Below, piece after piece: positions 1 through 12,392 of a stretch of DNA of 64,000 nucleotides. The position numbers and the translations under genes are program-made. Source of the stretch: Antedon mediterranea (Eukaryota > Echinodermata > Crinoidea > Comatulida > Antedonidae); contig NC_092675.1 of the NCBI RefSeq assembly GCF_964355755.1, forward strand, positions 13,407,312 to 13,471,311. The letters run 5' to 3'. The notes under the pieces were generated by a model. The model searched no databases. It saw only the letters and a list, made by a program, of their open reading frames with translations, and was not told the origin of the DNA. The first letter of the stretch is position 1; each line of letters begins with the position of its first letter.

Positions 1-15
1 AAAAACACGAAAGTG

Positions 16-103
16 CTTAGAATAGCTTCAAATCGCATTTGGAAACGTTTTAGACCATTTTGTGATTTTCGAAAAAACTTGTTAACATAAAAACACGAAA
101 GTG
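16..103 (+). repeat. Class A monomer, 88 bp (exemplar)
   Basis: This is the most abundant class. It begins cttagaatagcttcaaatcg, continues with catttggaaacg or catttggagacg, then the core, then tgtgattttcgaaaaaac and gttaacataaaaacac. It holds a perfect 10-bp palindrome, ttttcgaaaa, and the palindrome gttaac. Variants scattered through the window include tcac for tcgc, tttttgaaa for ttttcgaaa, ggaaacg versus ggagacg, and cgaaag versus ccaaag before the next monomer. The next class A copy follows directly at 104-191. The starting phase is arbitrary. Confidence 0.95.
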
Positions 104-1048
104 CTTAGAATAGCTTCAAATCGCATTTGGAAACGTTTTAGACCATTTTGTGATTTTCGAAAAAACTTGTTAACATAAAAACACGAAAGTGCTTAGAATA
201 GCTTCAAATCGCATTTGGAAACGTTTTAGACCATTTTGTGATTTTCGAAAAAAAATTGTTAACATAAAAACACCAAAGTGTTTAGAATAGCTTCAAATCG
301 CATTTGGAGACGTTTTAGACCAATTTGTGATTTTCGAAAAAACTTATCAACATAAAAACACCAAAGGGTTTAGAATAGCTTCAAATCGCATTTGGAGACG
401 TTTTAGACCATTTTGTGATTTTGAAAAAACTTGTTAACATAAAAACACCAAAGTGCTTAGAATAGCTTCAAATCGCATTTGGAGACGTTTTAGACCATTT
501 TGTGATTTTCGAAAAAACTTGTTAACATAAAAACACCAAAGTGCTTAGAATAGCTTCAAATCGTATTTGGAGACGTTTTAGACCATTTTGAGATTTTCGA
601 AAAAACTTGGTTACACAAAAACATCAAAGTGCTTAAAATCACATTATAAACCGTTTTAGACCATTTTGAGCATTTCGGTAACACTTTTCACACAAAAACA
701 TCAAAGAGCACAAAATAGCTTAATATCGTATTTAAAAACGTTTTAGACCATTTTGAGCCTTTAGACAAAACTTTTTCACACAAAACACCAAAGTGCTTAG
801 AATAGCTTCAAATCGCATTTGGAGACGTTTTAGACCATTTTGTGCATTTCGATGAAACTTGGTTACACAAAAACATCAAAGTGCTTAAAATCACATTATA
901 AATCGTTTTAGACCATTTTGAGCATTTCGACAAAACTTTTTCACACAAAATACCAAAGTGCTTAGAATAGCTTCAAATCGCATTTGGAGACGTTTTAGAC
1001 CATTTTGTGATTTTCGAAAAAACTTTTTAACATAAAAACACCAAAGTG

Positions 1049-1096
1049 CTTAGAATAGCTTCAAATCACATTTGGAGACGTTTTAGACCATAAGTG
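1049..1096 (+). repeat. Truncated class A monomer, 48 bp (exemplar of 12 full copies)
   Basis: This is an A monomer (tcac variant) that runs to ttttagaccat and then jumps to aagtg, missing 40 bp of the right half. A B' monomer always follows. Further copies are at 3844-3891, 11751-11798, 15149-15196, 23701-23748, 24001-24048, 26516-26563, 28441-28488, 34442-34489, 50943-50990, 54227-54274 and 60330-60377. A copy shortened further ends at 39330. The shared breakpoint implies one deletion event copied by amplification. Confidence 0.93.
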
Positions 1097-1519
1097 CTTA
1101 GAATCACATTATAAACCGTTTTAGACCATTTTGAGCATTTCGATAACAATTTTCACACAAAAACACCAAAGAGCACAAAATAGCTTAATATCGTATTTAA
1201 AAATGTTTTAGACAATTTTGAGCATTTAGATAAAACTTTTTCACACAAAACACCAAAGTTCTTAGAATAGCTTCAAATCGCATTTGGAGACGTTTTAGAC
1301 CATTTTGTGATTTTTGAAAAAACTTGTTAACATAAAAACACCAAAGTGCTTAGAATAGCTTCAAATCACATTTGGAGACGTTTTAGACCATTTTGTGATT
1401 TTCGAAAAAACTTGTTAACATAAAAACACGAAAGTGCTTAGAATAGCTTCAAATCGCATTTGGAAACGTTTTAGACCATTTAGTGATTTTCGAAAAAACT
1501 TGTTAACATAAAAACACGA

Positions 1520-2975
1520 AAGTGCTTAGAATAGCTTCAAATCGCATTTGGAAACGTTTTAGACCATTTTGTGATTTTCGAAAAAAATTGTTAACATAAA
1601 AACACCAAAGTGTTTAGAATAGCTTCAAATCGCATTTGGAGACGTTTTAGACCAATTTGTGATTTTCGAAAAAACTTATCAACATAAAAACACCAAAGGG
1701 TTTAGAATAGCTTCAAATCGCATTTGGAGACGTTTTAGACCATTTTGTGATTTTCGAAAAAACTTGTTAACATAAAAACACGAAAGTGCTTAGAATAGCT
1801 TCAAATCGCATTTGGAAACGTTTTAGACCATTTTGTGATTTTCGAAAAAACTTGTTAACATAAAAACATGAAAGTGCTTAGAATAGCTTCAAATCGTATT
1901 TGGAGACGTTTTAGACCATTTTGTGATTTTCGAAAAAACTTGTTAACATAAAAACACCAATGTGCTTAGAATAGCTTCAAATCGCATTTTGAGACGTTTT
2001 AGACCATTTTGTGCATTTCGATGAAACTTGGTTACACAAAAACATCAAAGTGCTTAAAATCACATTATAAACCATTTTAGACCATTTTGAGCATTTCGAT
2101 AACACTTTTCACACAAAAACATCAAAGAGCACAAAATAGCTTAATATCGTATTTAAAAACGTTTTAGACCATTTTGAGCATTTCGACAAAACTTTTTCAC
2201 ACAAAACACCAAAGTGCTTAGAATAGCTTCAAATCGCATTTGGAGACGTTTTAGACCATTTTGTGATTTTCGAAAAAACTTGTTAACATAAAAACATCAA
2301 AGTGTACAGAATAACTTCAAATCGCATTTGGAGACCGTTTTAGGCCAATTTGTGATTTTCGAAAAAACTTGTTAACCTAAAAATACCAAAGTGTTTAGAA
2401 TAGCTTCAAATCGCATTTGGAGACGTTTTAGAACATTTTGTGATTTTCGAAAAAACTTGTTAACATAAAAACACCAAAGTGCTTCAAATCGCATTTGGAG
2501 ACATTTTAGACCAATTTGTGATTTTTGAAAAAACTTGTTAACATAAAAACACCAAAGTGCTTACAATAGCTTCAAATCGTATTTGGAGACGTTTTAGACC
2601 ATTTTGTGATTTTCGAAAAAACTTGTTAACATAAAAACACCAAAGTACTTAGAATAGCTTCAAATCGCATTTGGAGACGTTTTAGACCATTTTATGCATT
2701 TCGATGAAACTTGGTTACACAAAAACATCAAAGTGCTTAAAATCACATTATAATCCGTTTTAGACCATTTTGAGCATTTCGATAACACTTTTCACACAAA
2801 AACATCAAAGAGCACAAAATAGCTTAATATCGTATTTAAAAACTTTTTAGACCATTTTGAGCATTTCGACAAAACTTTTTCACACAAAACACCAAAGTGC
2901 TTAGAATAGCTTCAAATCGCATTTGGAGACGTTTTAGACCATTTTGTGATTTTCGAAAAAAATTGTTAACATAAA
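1520..2975 (+). repeat. Mosaic cassette repeated near 48.7, 58.4 and 61 kb
   Basis: The tgtacagaataac marker at 2303 recurs at 49501, 58963 and 61584. Whole-segment matches are 48718-50173 (offset 47,198), 58380-59500 for 1720-2840 (offset 56,660) and 60321-62216 for 1040-2935 (offset 59,281). A shorter match is at about 44800-45240 (offset 43,097), and the right part recurs at 13.3 kb. The cassette is marked by acatgaaag, accaatgtgc and gcattttgagacg monomers in fixed order. Confidence 0.9.
2482..2559 (+). repeat. Class A monomer with 10-bp deletion, 78 bp (exemplar)
   Basis: The normal cttagaatagcttcaaat is shortened to cttcaaat, a loss of 10 bp between two ctt repeats. This monomer also carries gacatttt and accaattt. 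The same form starts at 13787, 49680, 59142, 59648 and 61763, each inside copies of one larger duplicated segment. A related shortened form, gggcttcaaatcg, occurs near 31790, 32813 and 37878. Confidence 0.88.
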
Positions 2976-4571
2976 AACACGAAAGTGCTTAGAATAGCTT
3001 CAAATCGCATTTGGAAACGTTTTAGACCATTTTGTGATTTTCGAAAAAAATTGTTAACATAAAAACACCAAAGTGTTTAGAATAGCTTCAAATCGCATTT
3101 GGAGACGTTTTAGACCAATTTGTGATTTTCGAAAAAACTTATCAACATAAAAACACCAAAGGGTTTAGAATAGCTTCAAATCGCATTTGGAGACGTTTTA
3201 GACCATTTTGTGATTTTGAAAAAACTTGTTAACATAAAAACACAAAAGTGCTTAGAATAGCTTCAAATCGCATTTGGAGACGTTTTAGACCATTTTGTGA
3301 TTTTCGAAAAAACTTGTTAACATAAAAACACCAAAGTGCTTAGAATAGCTTCAAATCGTATTTGGAGACGTTTTAGACCATTTTGAGATTTTCGAAAAAA
3401 ATTGGTTACACAAAAACATCAAAGTGCTTAAAATCACATTATAAACCGTTTTAGACCATTTTTAGCATTTCGGTAACACTTTTCACACAAAAACATCAAA
3501 GAGCACAAAATAGCTTAATATCGTATTTAAAAACGTTTTAGACCATTTTGAGCATTTAGACAAAACTTTTTCACACAAAACACCAAAGTGCTTAGAATAG
3601 CTTCAAATCGCATTTGGAGACGTTTTAGACCATTTTGTGCATTTCGATGAAACTTGGTTACACAAAAACATCAAAGTGCTTAAAATCACATTATAAATCG
3701 TTTTAGACCATTTTGAGCATTTCGACAAAACTTTTTCACACAAAATACCAAAGTGCTTAGAATAGCTTCAAATCGCATTTGGAGACGTTTTAGACCATTT
3801 TGTGATTTTCGAAAAAACTTTTTAACATAAAAACACCAAAGTGCTTAGAATAGCTTCAAATCACATTTGGAGACGTTTTAGACCATAAGTGCTTAGAATC
3901 ACATTATAAACCGTTTTAGACCATTTTGAGCATTTCGATAACAATTTTCACACAAAAACATCAAAGAGCACAAAATAGCTTAATATCGTATTTAAAAATG
4001 TTTTAGACCATTTTGAGCATTTAGATAAAACTTTTTCACACAAAACACCAAAGTGCTTAGAATAGCTTCAAATCGCATTTGGAGACGTTTTAGACCATTT
4101 TGTGATTTTTGAAAAAACTTGTTAACATAAAAACACCAAAGTGCTTAGAATAGCTTCAAATCACATTTGGAGATGTTTTAGACCATTTTGTGATTTTTGA
4201 AAAAACTTGTTAACATAAAAACACGAAAGTGCTTAGAATAGCTTCAAATCACATTTGGAGACGTTGTAGACCATTTTGTGATTTTTGAAAAAACTTGTTA
4301 ACATAAAAACACGAAAGTGCTTAGAATAGCTTCAAATCGCATTTGGAAACGTTTTAGACCATTTTGTGATTTTCGAAAAAGATTGTTAACATAAAAACAC
4401 CAATGTGCTTAGAATCACAATATAAACCGTTTTAGACCATTTTGAGCATTTCGATAACAATTTTCACACAAAAACATCAAAGAGCACAAAATAGCTTAAT
4501 ATTGTATTTATAAATGTTTTAGACCATTTTGAGCATTTCGACAAAACTTTTTCACACAAAACACCAAAGTG

Positions 4572-4660
4572 CTTAGAATAGCTTCAAATCGCATTTGGAG
4601 ACGTTTTTTATACCATTTTGTGATTTCGATGAAACTTGATTACACAAAAACATCAAAGTG
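4572..4660 (+). repeat. Class D variant with extra T's, 89 bp (exemplar of six)
   Basis: The core is altered to gacgttttttatacc, and the following gtgcatttcg is shortened to gtgatttcg. The same variant is seen near 15906, 27270, 29195, 35195 and 39951. These copies mark related duplicated segments: 15906 and 39951 belong to the 24-kb-spaced pair, 27270 and 29195 to the 1925-bp tandem pair, and 35195 to the roughly 6-kb pair. Confidence 0.9.
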
Positions 4661-6799
4661 CTTAAAATCACATTATAAACCGTTTTAGACCATTTTGAGC
4701 ATTTCGATAACACTTTTCACACAAAAACATCAAAGAGCACAAAATAGCTTAATATCGTATTTAAAAACGTTTTAGACCATTTTGAGCATTTAGACAAAAC
4801 TTTTTCACACAAAACACCAAAGTGCTTAGAATAGCTTCAAATCGCATTTGGAGACGTTTTAGAACATTTTGTGCATTTCGATGAAACTTGGTTACACAAA
4901 AACATCAAAGTGCTTAAAATCACATTATAAATCGTTTTAGACCATTTTGAGCATTTCGACAAAACTTTTTCACACAAAATACCAAAGTGCTTAGAATAGC
5001 TTCAAATCGCATTTGGAGACGTTTTAGACCATTTTGTGATTTTCGAAAAAACTTTTTAACATAAAAACACCAAAGTGCTTAGAATAGCTTCAAATCACAT
5101 TTGGAGACATTTTAGACCATTTTGTGATTTTCGAAAAAACTTGTTAACATAAAAACACGAAAGTGCTTAGAATAGCTTCAAATCGCATTTGGAAACGTTT
5201 TAGACCATTTTGTGATTTTCGAAAAAAATTGTTAACATAAAAACACCAAAGTGCTTAGAATCACATTATAAACCGTTTTAGACCATTTTGAGCATTTCGA
5301 TAACAATTTTCACACAAAAACATCAAAGAGCACAAAATAGCTTAATATCGTATTTAAAAATGTTTTAGACCATTTTGAGCATTTAGATAAAACTTTTTCA
5401 CACAAAACACCAAAGTGCTTAGAATAGCTTCAAATCGCATTTGGAGACGTTTTAGACCATTTTGTGATTTTTGAAAAAACTTGTTAACATAAAAACACCA
5501 AAGTGCTTAGAATAGCTTCAAATCACATTTGGAGACGTTTTAGACCATTTTGTGATTTTCGAAAAAACTTGTTAACATAAAAACACGAAAGTGCTTAGAA
5601 TAGCTTCAAATCGCATTTGGAAACGTTTTAGACCATTTTGTGATTTTCGAAAAAACTTGTTAACATAAAAACACGAAAGTGCTTAGAATAGCTTCAAATC
5701 GCATTTGGAAACGTTTTAGACCATTTTGTGATTTTCGAAAAAAATTGTTAACATAAAAACACCAAAGTGTTTAGAATAGCTTCAAATCGCATTTGGAGAC
5801 GTTTTAGACCAATTTGTGATTTTCGAAAAAACTTATCAACATAAAAACACCAAAGGGTTTAGAATAGCTTCAAATCGCATTTGGAGACGTTTTAGACCAT
5901 TTTGTGATTTTGAAAAAACTTGTTAACATAAAAACACCAAAGTGCTTAGAATAGCTTCAAATCGCATTTGGAGACGTTTTAGACCATTTTGTGATTTTCG
6001 AAAAAACTTGTTAACATAAAAACACCAAAGTGCTTAGAATAGCTTCAAATCGTATTTGGAGACGTTTTAGACCATTTTGAGATTTTCGAAAAAACTTGGT
6101 TACACAAAAACATCAAAGTGCTTAAAATCACATTATAAACCGTTTTAGACCATTTTGAGCATTTCGATAACACTTTTCACACAAAAACATCAAAGAGCAC
6201 AAAATAGCTTAATATCGTATTTAAAAACGTTTTAGACCATTTTGAGCATTTCGACAAAACTTTTTCACACAAAACACCAAAGTGCTTAGAATAGCTTCAA
6301 ATCGCATTTGGAGACGTTTTAGACCAATTTGTGCATTTCGATGAAACTTGATTACACAAAAACATCAAAGTGCTTAAAATCACATTATAAACCGTTTTAG
6401 ACCATTTTGAGCATTTCGATAACACTTTTCACACAAAAACATCAAAGAGCACAAAATAGCTTAATATCGTATTTAAAAACGTTTTAGACCATTTTGAGCA
6501 TTTAGACAAAACTTTTTCACACAAAACACCAAAGTGCTTAGAATAGCTTCAAATCGCATTTGGAGACGTTTTAGAACATTTTGTGTTTTTCGAAAAAAAC
6601 TGTTAACATAAAAACACCAAAGTGCTTAGAATAGCTTCAAATCGCATTTGGAGACGTTTTAGAACATTTTGTGTTCTTCGAAAAAACCTGTTAACATAAA
6701 AACACCAAAGTGCTTAGAATAGCTTCAAATCGCATTCGGAGACGTTTTAGACCATTTTGTGATTTTTGAAAAAACTTGTTAACATAAAAACACCAAAGT

Positions 6800-9040
6800 G
6801 CTTAGAATAGCTTCAAATCACATTTGGAGACGTTTTAGACCATTTTGTGATTTTCGAAAAAACTTGTTAACATAAAAACACGAAAGTGCTTAGAATAGCT
6901 TCAAATCGCATTTGGAAACGTTTTAGACCATTTTGTGATTTTCGAAAAAAATTGTTAACATAAAAACACCAAAGTGCTTAGAATCACATTATAAACCGTT
7001 TTAGACCATTTTGAGCATTTCGATAACAATTTTCACACAAAAACATCAAAGAGCACAAAATAGCTTAATATCGTATTTAAAAATGTTTTAGACCATTTTG
7101 AGCATTTAGATAAAACTTTTTCACACAAAACACCAAAGTGCTTAGAATAGCTTCAAATCGCATTTGGAGACGGTTTAGACCATTTTGTGATTTTGAAAAA
7201 ACTTGTTAACATAAAAACACCAAAGTGCTTAGAATAGCTTCAAATCGCATTTGGAGACGTTTTAGACCATTTTGTGATTTTCGAAAGAACTTGTTAACAT
7301 AAAAACACCAAAGTGCTTAGAATAGCTTCAAATCGTATTTGGAGACGTTTTAGACCCTTTTGAGATTTTCGAAAAAACTTGGTTACACAAAAACATCAAA
7401 GTGCTTAAAATCACATTATAAACCGTTTTAGACCATTTTGAACATTTCGATAACACTTTTCACACAAAAACATCAAAGAGCACAAAATAGCTTAATATCG
7501 TATTTAAAAACGTTTTAGACCATTTTGAGCATTTCGACAAAACTTTTTCACACCAAAGTGCTTAGAATAGCTTCAAATCGCATTTGGAGACGTTTTAGAC
7601 CATTTTGTGATTTTCGAAAAAACTTATCAACATAAAAACACCAAAGGGTTTAGAATAGCTTCAAATCGCATTTGGAGACGTTTTAGACCATTTTGTGATT
7701 TTTGAAAAAACTTGTTAACATAAAAACACCAAAGTGCTTAGAATAGCTTCAAATCACATTTGGAGACGTTTTAGACCATTTTGTGATTTTCGAAAAAACT
7801 TGTTAACATAAAAACACGAAAGTGCTTAGAATAGCTTCAAATCGCATTTGGAAACGTTTTAGACCATTTTGTGATTTTCGAAAAAGATTGTTAACATAAA
7901 AACACCAAAGTGCTTAGAATCACAATATAAACCGTTTTAGACCATTTTGAGCATTTCGATAACAATTTTCACACAAAAACATCAAAGAGCACAAAATAGC
8001 TTAATATCGTATTTAAAAATGTTTTAGACCATTTTGAGCATTTAGATAAAATTTTTCACACAAAACACCAAAGTGCTTAGAATAGCTTCAAATCGCATTT
8101 GGAGACGGTTTAGACCATTTTGTGATTTTGAAAAAACTTGTTAACATAAAAACACCAAAGTGCTTAGAATAGCTTCAAATCGCATTTGGAGACGTTTTAG
8201 ACCATTTTGTGATTTTCGAAAAAACTTGTTAACATAAAAACACCAAAGTGCTTAGAATAGCTTCAAATCGCATTTGGAGACGTTTTAGACCATTTTGTGA
8301 TTTTCGAAAAAACTTGTTAACATAAAAACACCAAAGTGCTTAGAATAGCTTCAAATCGTATTTGGAGACGTTTTAGACCATTTTGAGATTTTCGAAAAAA
8401 CTTGGTTACACAAAAACATCAAAGTGCTTAAAATCACATTATAAACCGTTTTAGACCATTTTGAGCATTTCGATAACACTTTTCACACAAAAACATCAAA
8501 GAGCACAAAATAGCTTAATATCGTATTTAAAAACGTTTTAGACCATTTTGAGCATTTCGACAAAACTTTTTCACACAAAACACCAAAGTGCTTAGAATAG
8601 CTTCAAATCGCATTTGGAGACGTTTTAGACCAATTTGTGCATTTCGATGAAACTTGATTACACAAAAACATCAAAGTGCTTAAAATCACATTATAAACCG
8701 TTTTAGACCATTTTGAGCATTTCGATAACACTTTTCACACAAAAACATCAAAGAGCACAAAATAGCTTAATATCGTATTTAAAAACGTTTTAGACCATTT
8801 TGAGCATTTAGACAAAACTTTTTCACACAAAACACCAAAGTGCTTAGAATAGCTTCAAATCGCATTTGGAGACGTTTTAGAACATTTTGTGTTTTTCGAA
8901 AAAAACTGTTAACATAAAAACACCAAAGTGCTTAGAATAGCTTCAAATCGCATTTGGAGACGTTTTAGAACATTTTGTGTTCTTCTAAAAAACCTGTTAA
9001 CATAAAAACACCAAAGTGCTTAGAATAGCTTCAAATCGCA
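6800..9040 (+). repeat. 2.2-kb segment recurring at 17.9 kb and 42.0 kb
   Basis: It matches 17917-20157 at offset 11,117 and, through the 24,045 pair, about 41962-44203. The joint marker is a 7-bp loss giving tttttcacaccaaagtg (7545, 18662, 42707). gacccttttgag (7353, 18470, 42515) and gataaaatttttcac also agree. This segment is older than the 24-kb duplication, since copies 2 and 3 are more alike. Confidence 0.88.
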
Positions 9041-9106
9041 TTTGGAAACGTTTTAGACCATTTTGTGATTTTTGAAAAAACTTGTTAACATAAAAACACC
9101 AAAGTG

Positions 9107-10377
9107 CTTAGAATCACAATATAAACCGTTTTAGACCATTTTGAGCATTTCGATAACAATTTTCACACAAAAACATCAAAGAGCACAAAATAGCTTAATA
9201 TCGTATTTAAAAATGTTTTAGACCATTTTGAGCATTTAGATAAAATTTTTCACACAAAACACCAAAGTGCTTAGAATAGCTTCAAATCGCATTTGAAGAC
9301 GGTTTAGACCATTTTGTGATTTTGAAAAAACTTGTTAACATAAAAACACCAAAGTGCTAAGAATAGCTTCAAATCGCATTTGGAGACGTTTTAGACCATT
9401 TTGTGATTTTCGAAAAAACTTGTTAACATAAAAACACCAAAGTGCTTAGAATAGCTTCAAATCGTATTTGGAGACGTTTTAGACCATTTTGAGATTTTCG
9501 AAAAAACTTGGTTACACAAAAACATCAAAGTGCTTAAAATCACATTATAAACCGTTTTAGACCATTTTGAACATTTCGATAACACTTTTCACACAAAAAC
9601 ATCAAAGAGCACAAAATAGCTTAATATCGTATTTAAAAACGTTTTAGACCATTTTAAGCATTTCGACAAAACTTTTTCACACAAAACACCAAAGTGCTTA
9701 GAATAGCTTCAAATCGCATTTGGAGACGTTTTAGACCAATTTGTGCATTTCGATGAAACTTGATTACACAAAAACATCAAAGTGCTTAAAATCACATTAT
9801 AAACCGTTTTAGACCATTTTGAGCATTTCGATAACACTTTTCACACAAAAACATCAAAGAGCACAAAATAGCTTAATATCGTATTTAAAAACGTTTTAGA
9901 CCATTTTGAGCATTTAGACAAAACTTTTTCACACAAAACACCAAAGTGCTTAGAATAGCTTCAAATCGCATTTGGAGACGTTTTAGACCATTTTGTGCAT
10001 TTCGATGAAACTTGGTTACACAAAAACATCAAAGTGCTTAAAATCACATTATAAATCGTTTTAGACCATTTTGAGCATTTCGACAAAACTTTTTCACACA
10101 AAATACCAAAGTGCTTAGAATAGCTTCAAATCGCATTTGGAGACGTTTTAGACCATTTTGTGATTTTCGAAAAAACTTTTTAACATAAAAACACCAAAGT
10201 GCTTAGAATAGCTTCAAATCACATTTGGAGACATTTTAGACCATTTTGTGATTTTCGAAAAAACTTGTTAACATAAAAACACGAAAGTTCTTAGAATAGC
10301 TTCAAATCGCATTTGGAAACGTTTTAGACCATTTTGTGATTTTCGAAAAAAATTGTTAACATAAAAACACCAAAGTG
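9107..10377 (+). repeat. Intact 15-monomer higher-order repeat, 1271 bp
   Basis: The order is B'-C-A-A-E-B-C-D-B-C-D-B''-A-A-A, ending where the next B' begins at 10378. The first A carries gaagacggtttag and the gattttgaaa one-base deletion. The penultimate A carries tcacatttggagacatt. Confidence 0.88.
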
Positions 10378-10702
10378 CTTAGAATCACATTATAAACCGT
10401 TTTAGACCATTTTGAGCATTTCGATAACAATTTTCACACAAAAACATCAAAGAGCACAAAATAGCTTAATATCGTATTTAAAAATGTTTTAGACCATTTT
10501 GAGCATTTAGATAAAACTTTTTCACACAAAACACCAAAGTGCTTAGAATAGCTTCAAATCGCATTTGGAGACGTTTTAGACCATTTTGTGATTTTTGAAA
10601 AAACTTGTTAACATAAAAACACCAAAGTGCTTAGAATAGCTTCAAATCACATTTGGAGACGTTTTAGACCATTTTGTGATTTTCGAAAAAACTTGTTAAC
10701 AT

Positions 10703-12392
10703 AAAAACACGAAAGTGCTTAGAATAGCTTCAAATCGCATTTGGAAACGTTTTAGACCATTTTGTGATTTTCGAAAAAACTTGTTAACATAAAAACACGA
10801 AAGTGCTTAGAATAGCTTCAAATCGCATTTGGAAACGTTTTAGACCATTTTGTGATTTTCGAAAAAACTTGTTAACATAAAAACACGAAAGTGCTTAGAA
10901 TAGCTTCAAATCGCATTTGGAAACGTTTTAGACCATTTTGTGATTTTCGAAAAAAAATTGTTAACATAAAAACACCAAAGTGTTTAGAATAGCTTCAAAT
11001 CGCATTTGGAGACGTTTTAGACCAATTTGTGATTTTCGAAAAAACTTATCAACATAAAAACACCAAAGGGTTTAGAATAGCTTCAAATCGCATTTGGAGA
11101 CGTTTTAGACCATTTTGTGATTTTGAAAAAACTTGTTAACATAAAAACACCAAAGTGCTTAGAATAGCTTCAAATCGCATTTGGAGACGTTTTAGACCAT
11201 TTTGTGATTTTCGAAAAAACTTGTTAACATAAAAACACCAAAGTGCTTAGAATAGCTTCAAATCGTATTTGGAGACGTTTTAGACCATTTTGAGATTTTC
11301 GAAAAAACTTGGTTACACAAAAACATCAAAGTGCTTAAAATCACATTATAAACCGTTTTAGACCATTTTGAGCATTTCGGTAACACTTTTCACACAAAAA
11401 CATCAAAGAGCACAAAATAGCTTAATATCGTATTTAAAAACGTTTTAGACCATTTTGAGCCTTTAGACAAAACTTTTTCACACAAAACACCAAAGTGCTT
11501 AGAATAGCTTCAAATCGCATTTGGAGACGTTTTAGACCATTTTGTGCATTTCGATGAAACTTGGTTACACAAAAACATCAAAGTGCTTAAAATCACATTA
11601 TAAATCGTTTTAGACCATTTTGAGCATTTCGACAAAACTTTTTCACACAAAATACCAAAGTGCTTAGAATAGCTTCAAATCGCATTTGGAGACGTTTTAG
11701 ACCATTTTGTGATTTTCGAAAAAACTTTTTAACATAAAAACACCAAAGTGCTTAGAATAGCTTCAAATCACATTTGGAGACGTTTTAGACCATAAGTGCT
11801 TAGAATCACATTATAAACCGTTTTAGACCATTTTGAGCATTTCGATAACAATTTTCACACAAAAACATCAAAGAGCACAAAATAGCTTAATATCGTATTT
11901 AAAAATGTTTTAGACCATTTTGAGCATTTAGATAAAACTTTTTCACACAAAACACCAAAGTGCTTAGAATAGCTTCAAATCGCATTTGGAGACGTTTTAG
12001 ACCATTTTGTGATTTTTGAAAAAACTTGTTAACATAAAAACACCAAAGTGCTTAGAATAGCTTCAAATCACATTTGGAGACGTTTTAGACCATTTTGTGA
12101 TTTTCGAAAAAACTTGTTAACATAAAAACACGAAAGTGCTTAGAATAGCTTCAAATCGCATTTGGAAACGTTTTAGACCATTTAGTGATTTTCGAAAAAA
12201 CTTGTTAACATAAAAACACGAAAGTGCTTAGAATAGCTTCAAATCGCATTTGGAAACGTTTTAGACCATTTTGTGATTTTCGAAAAAAATTGTTAACATA
12301 AAAACACCAAAGTGTTTAGAATAGCTTCAAATCGCATTTGGAGACGTTTTAGACCAATTTGTGATTTTCGAAAAAACTTATCAACATAAAAA
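10703..12392 (+). repeat. Segmental duplication, copy 2 (offset 10,702)
   Basis: This is the partner of 1-1690. Just after its right edge, one monomer with caaagggtttag is missing relative to copy 1. The match stops near 12540, where sequence like that near 6.6 kb begins. Confidence 0.9.

Larger units (their letters stand above)
1..1690 (+). repeat. Segmental duplication, copy 1 (offset 10,702)
   Basis: It matches 10703-12392. Landmarks agree at the same spacing: an eight-A run ending at 255 and 10957, gagcctttagac near 757 and 11459, the truncated A before B' at 1097 and 11799, and tttagtgatt at 1479 and 12181. The match breaks where copy 2 lacks one class A monomer. Confidence 0.9.
2030..4860 (+). 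repeat. Segmental duplication, copy 1 (offset 11,305)
   Basis: It matches 13335-16165. Landmarks at the same spacing are tgtacagaataac (2303 and 13608), the gttgtagacc variant (4264 and 15569) and acgttttttatacc (4601 and 15906). A few single-base differences are visible, such as acaccaaagtg against acacaaaagtg near 2551 and 13856. The match ends inside a D monomer. Confidence 0.9.

Noticed and set aside
364-374. agggtttag resembles the plant telomere repeat
   Set aside because: It occurs once per affected monomer as a variant of agtgcttag or agtgtttag and is never in tandem. It also occurs near 1690, 3164, 5853, 14466, 33759 and 60978 in duplicated copies of the same monomer.
1140-1162. gataacaattttcacac resembles the lac operator and vector primer region
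   Set aside because: It has one extra T compared with the lac sequence, the resemblance stops on both sides, and the motif recurs in every B' monomer. It is chance similarity, not vector contamination.
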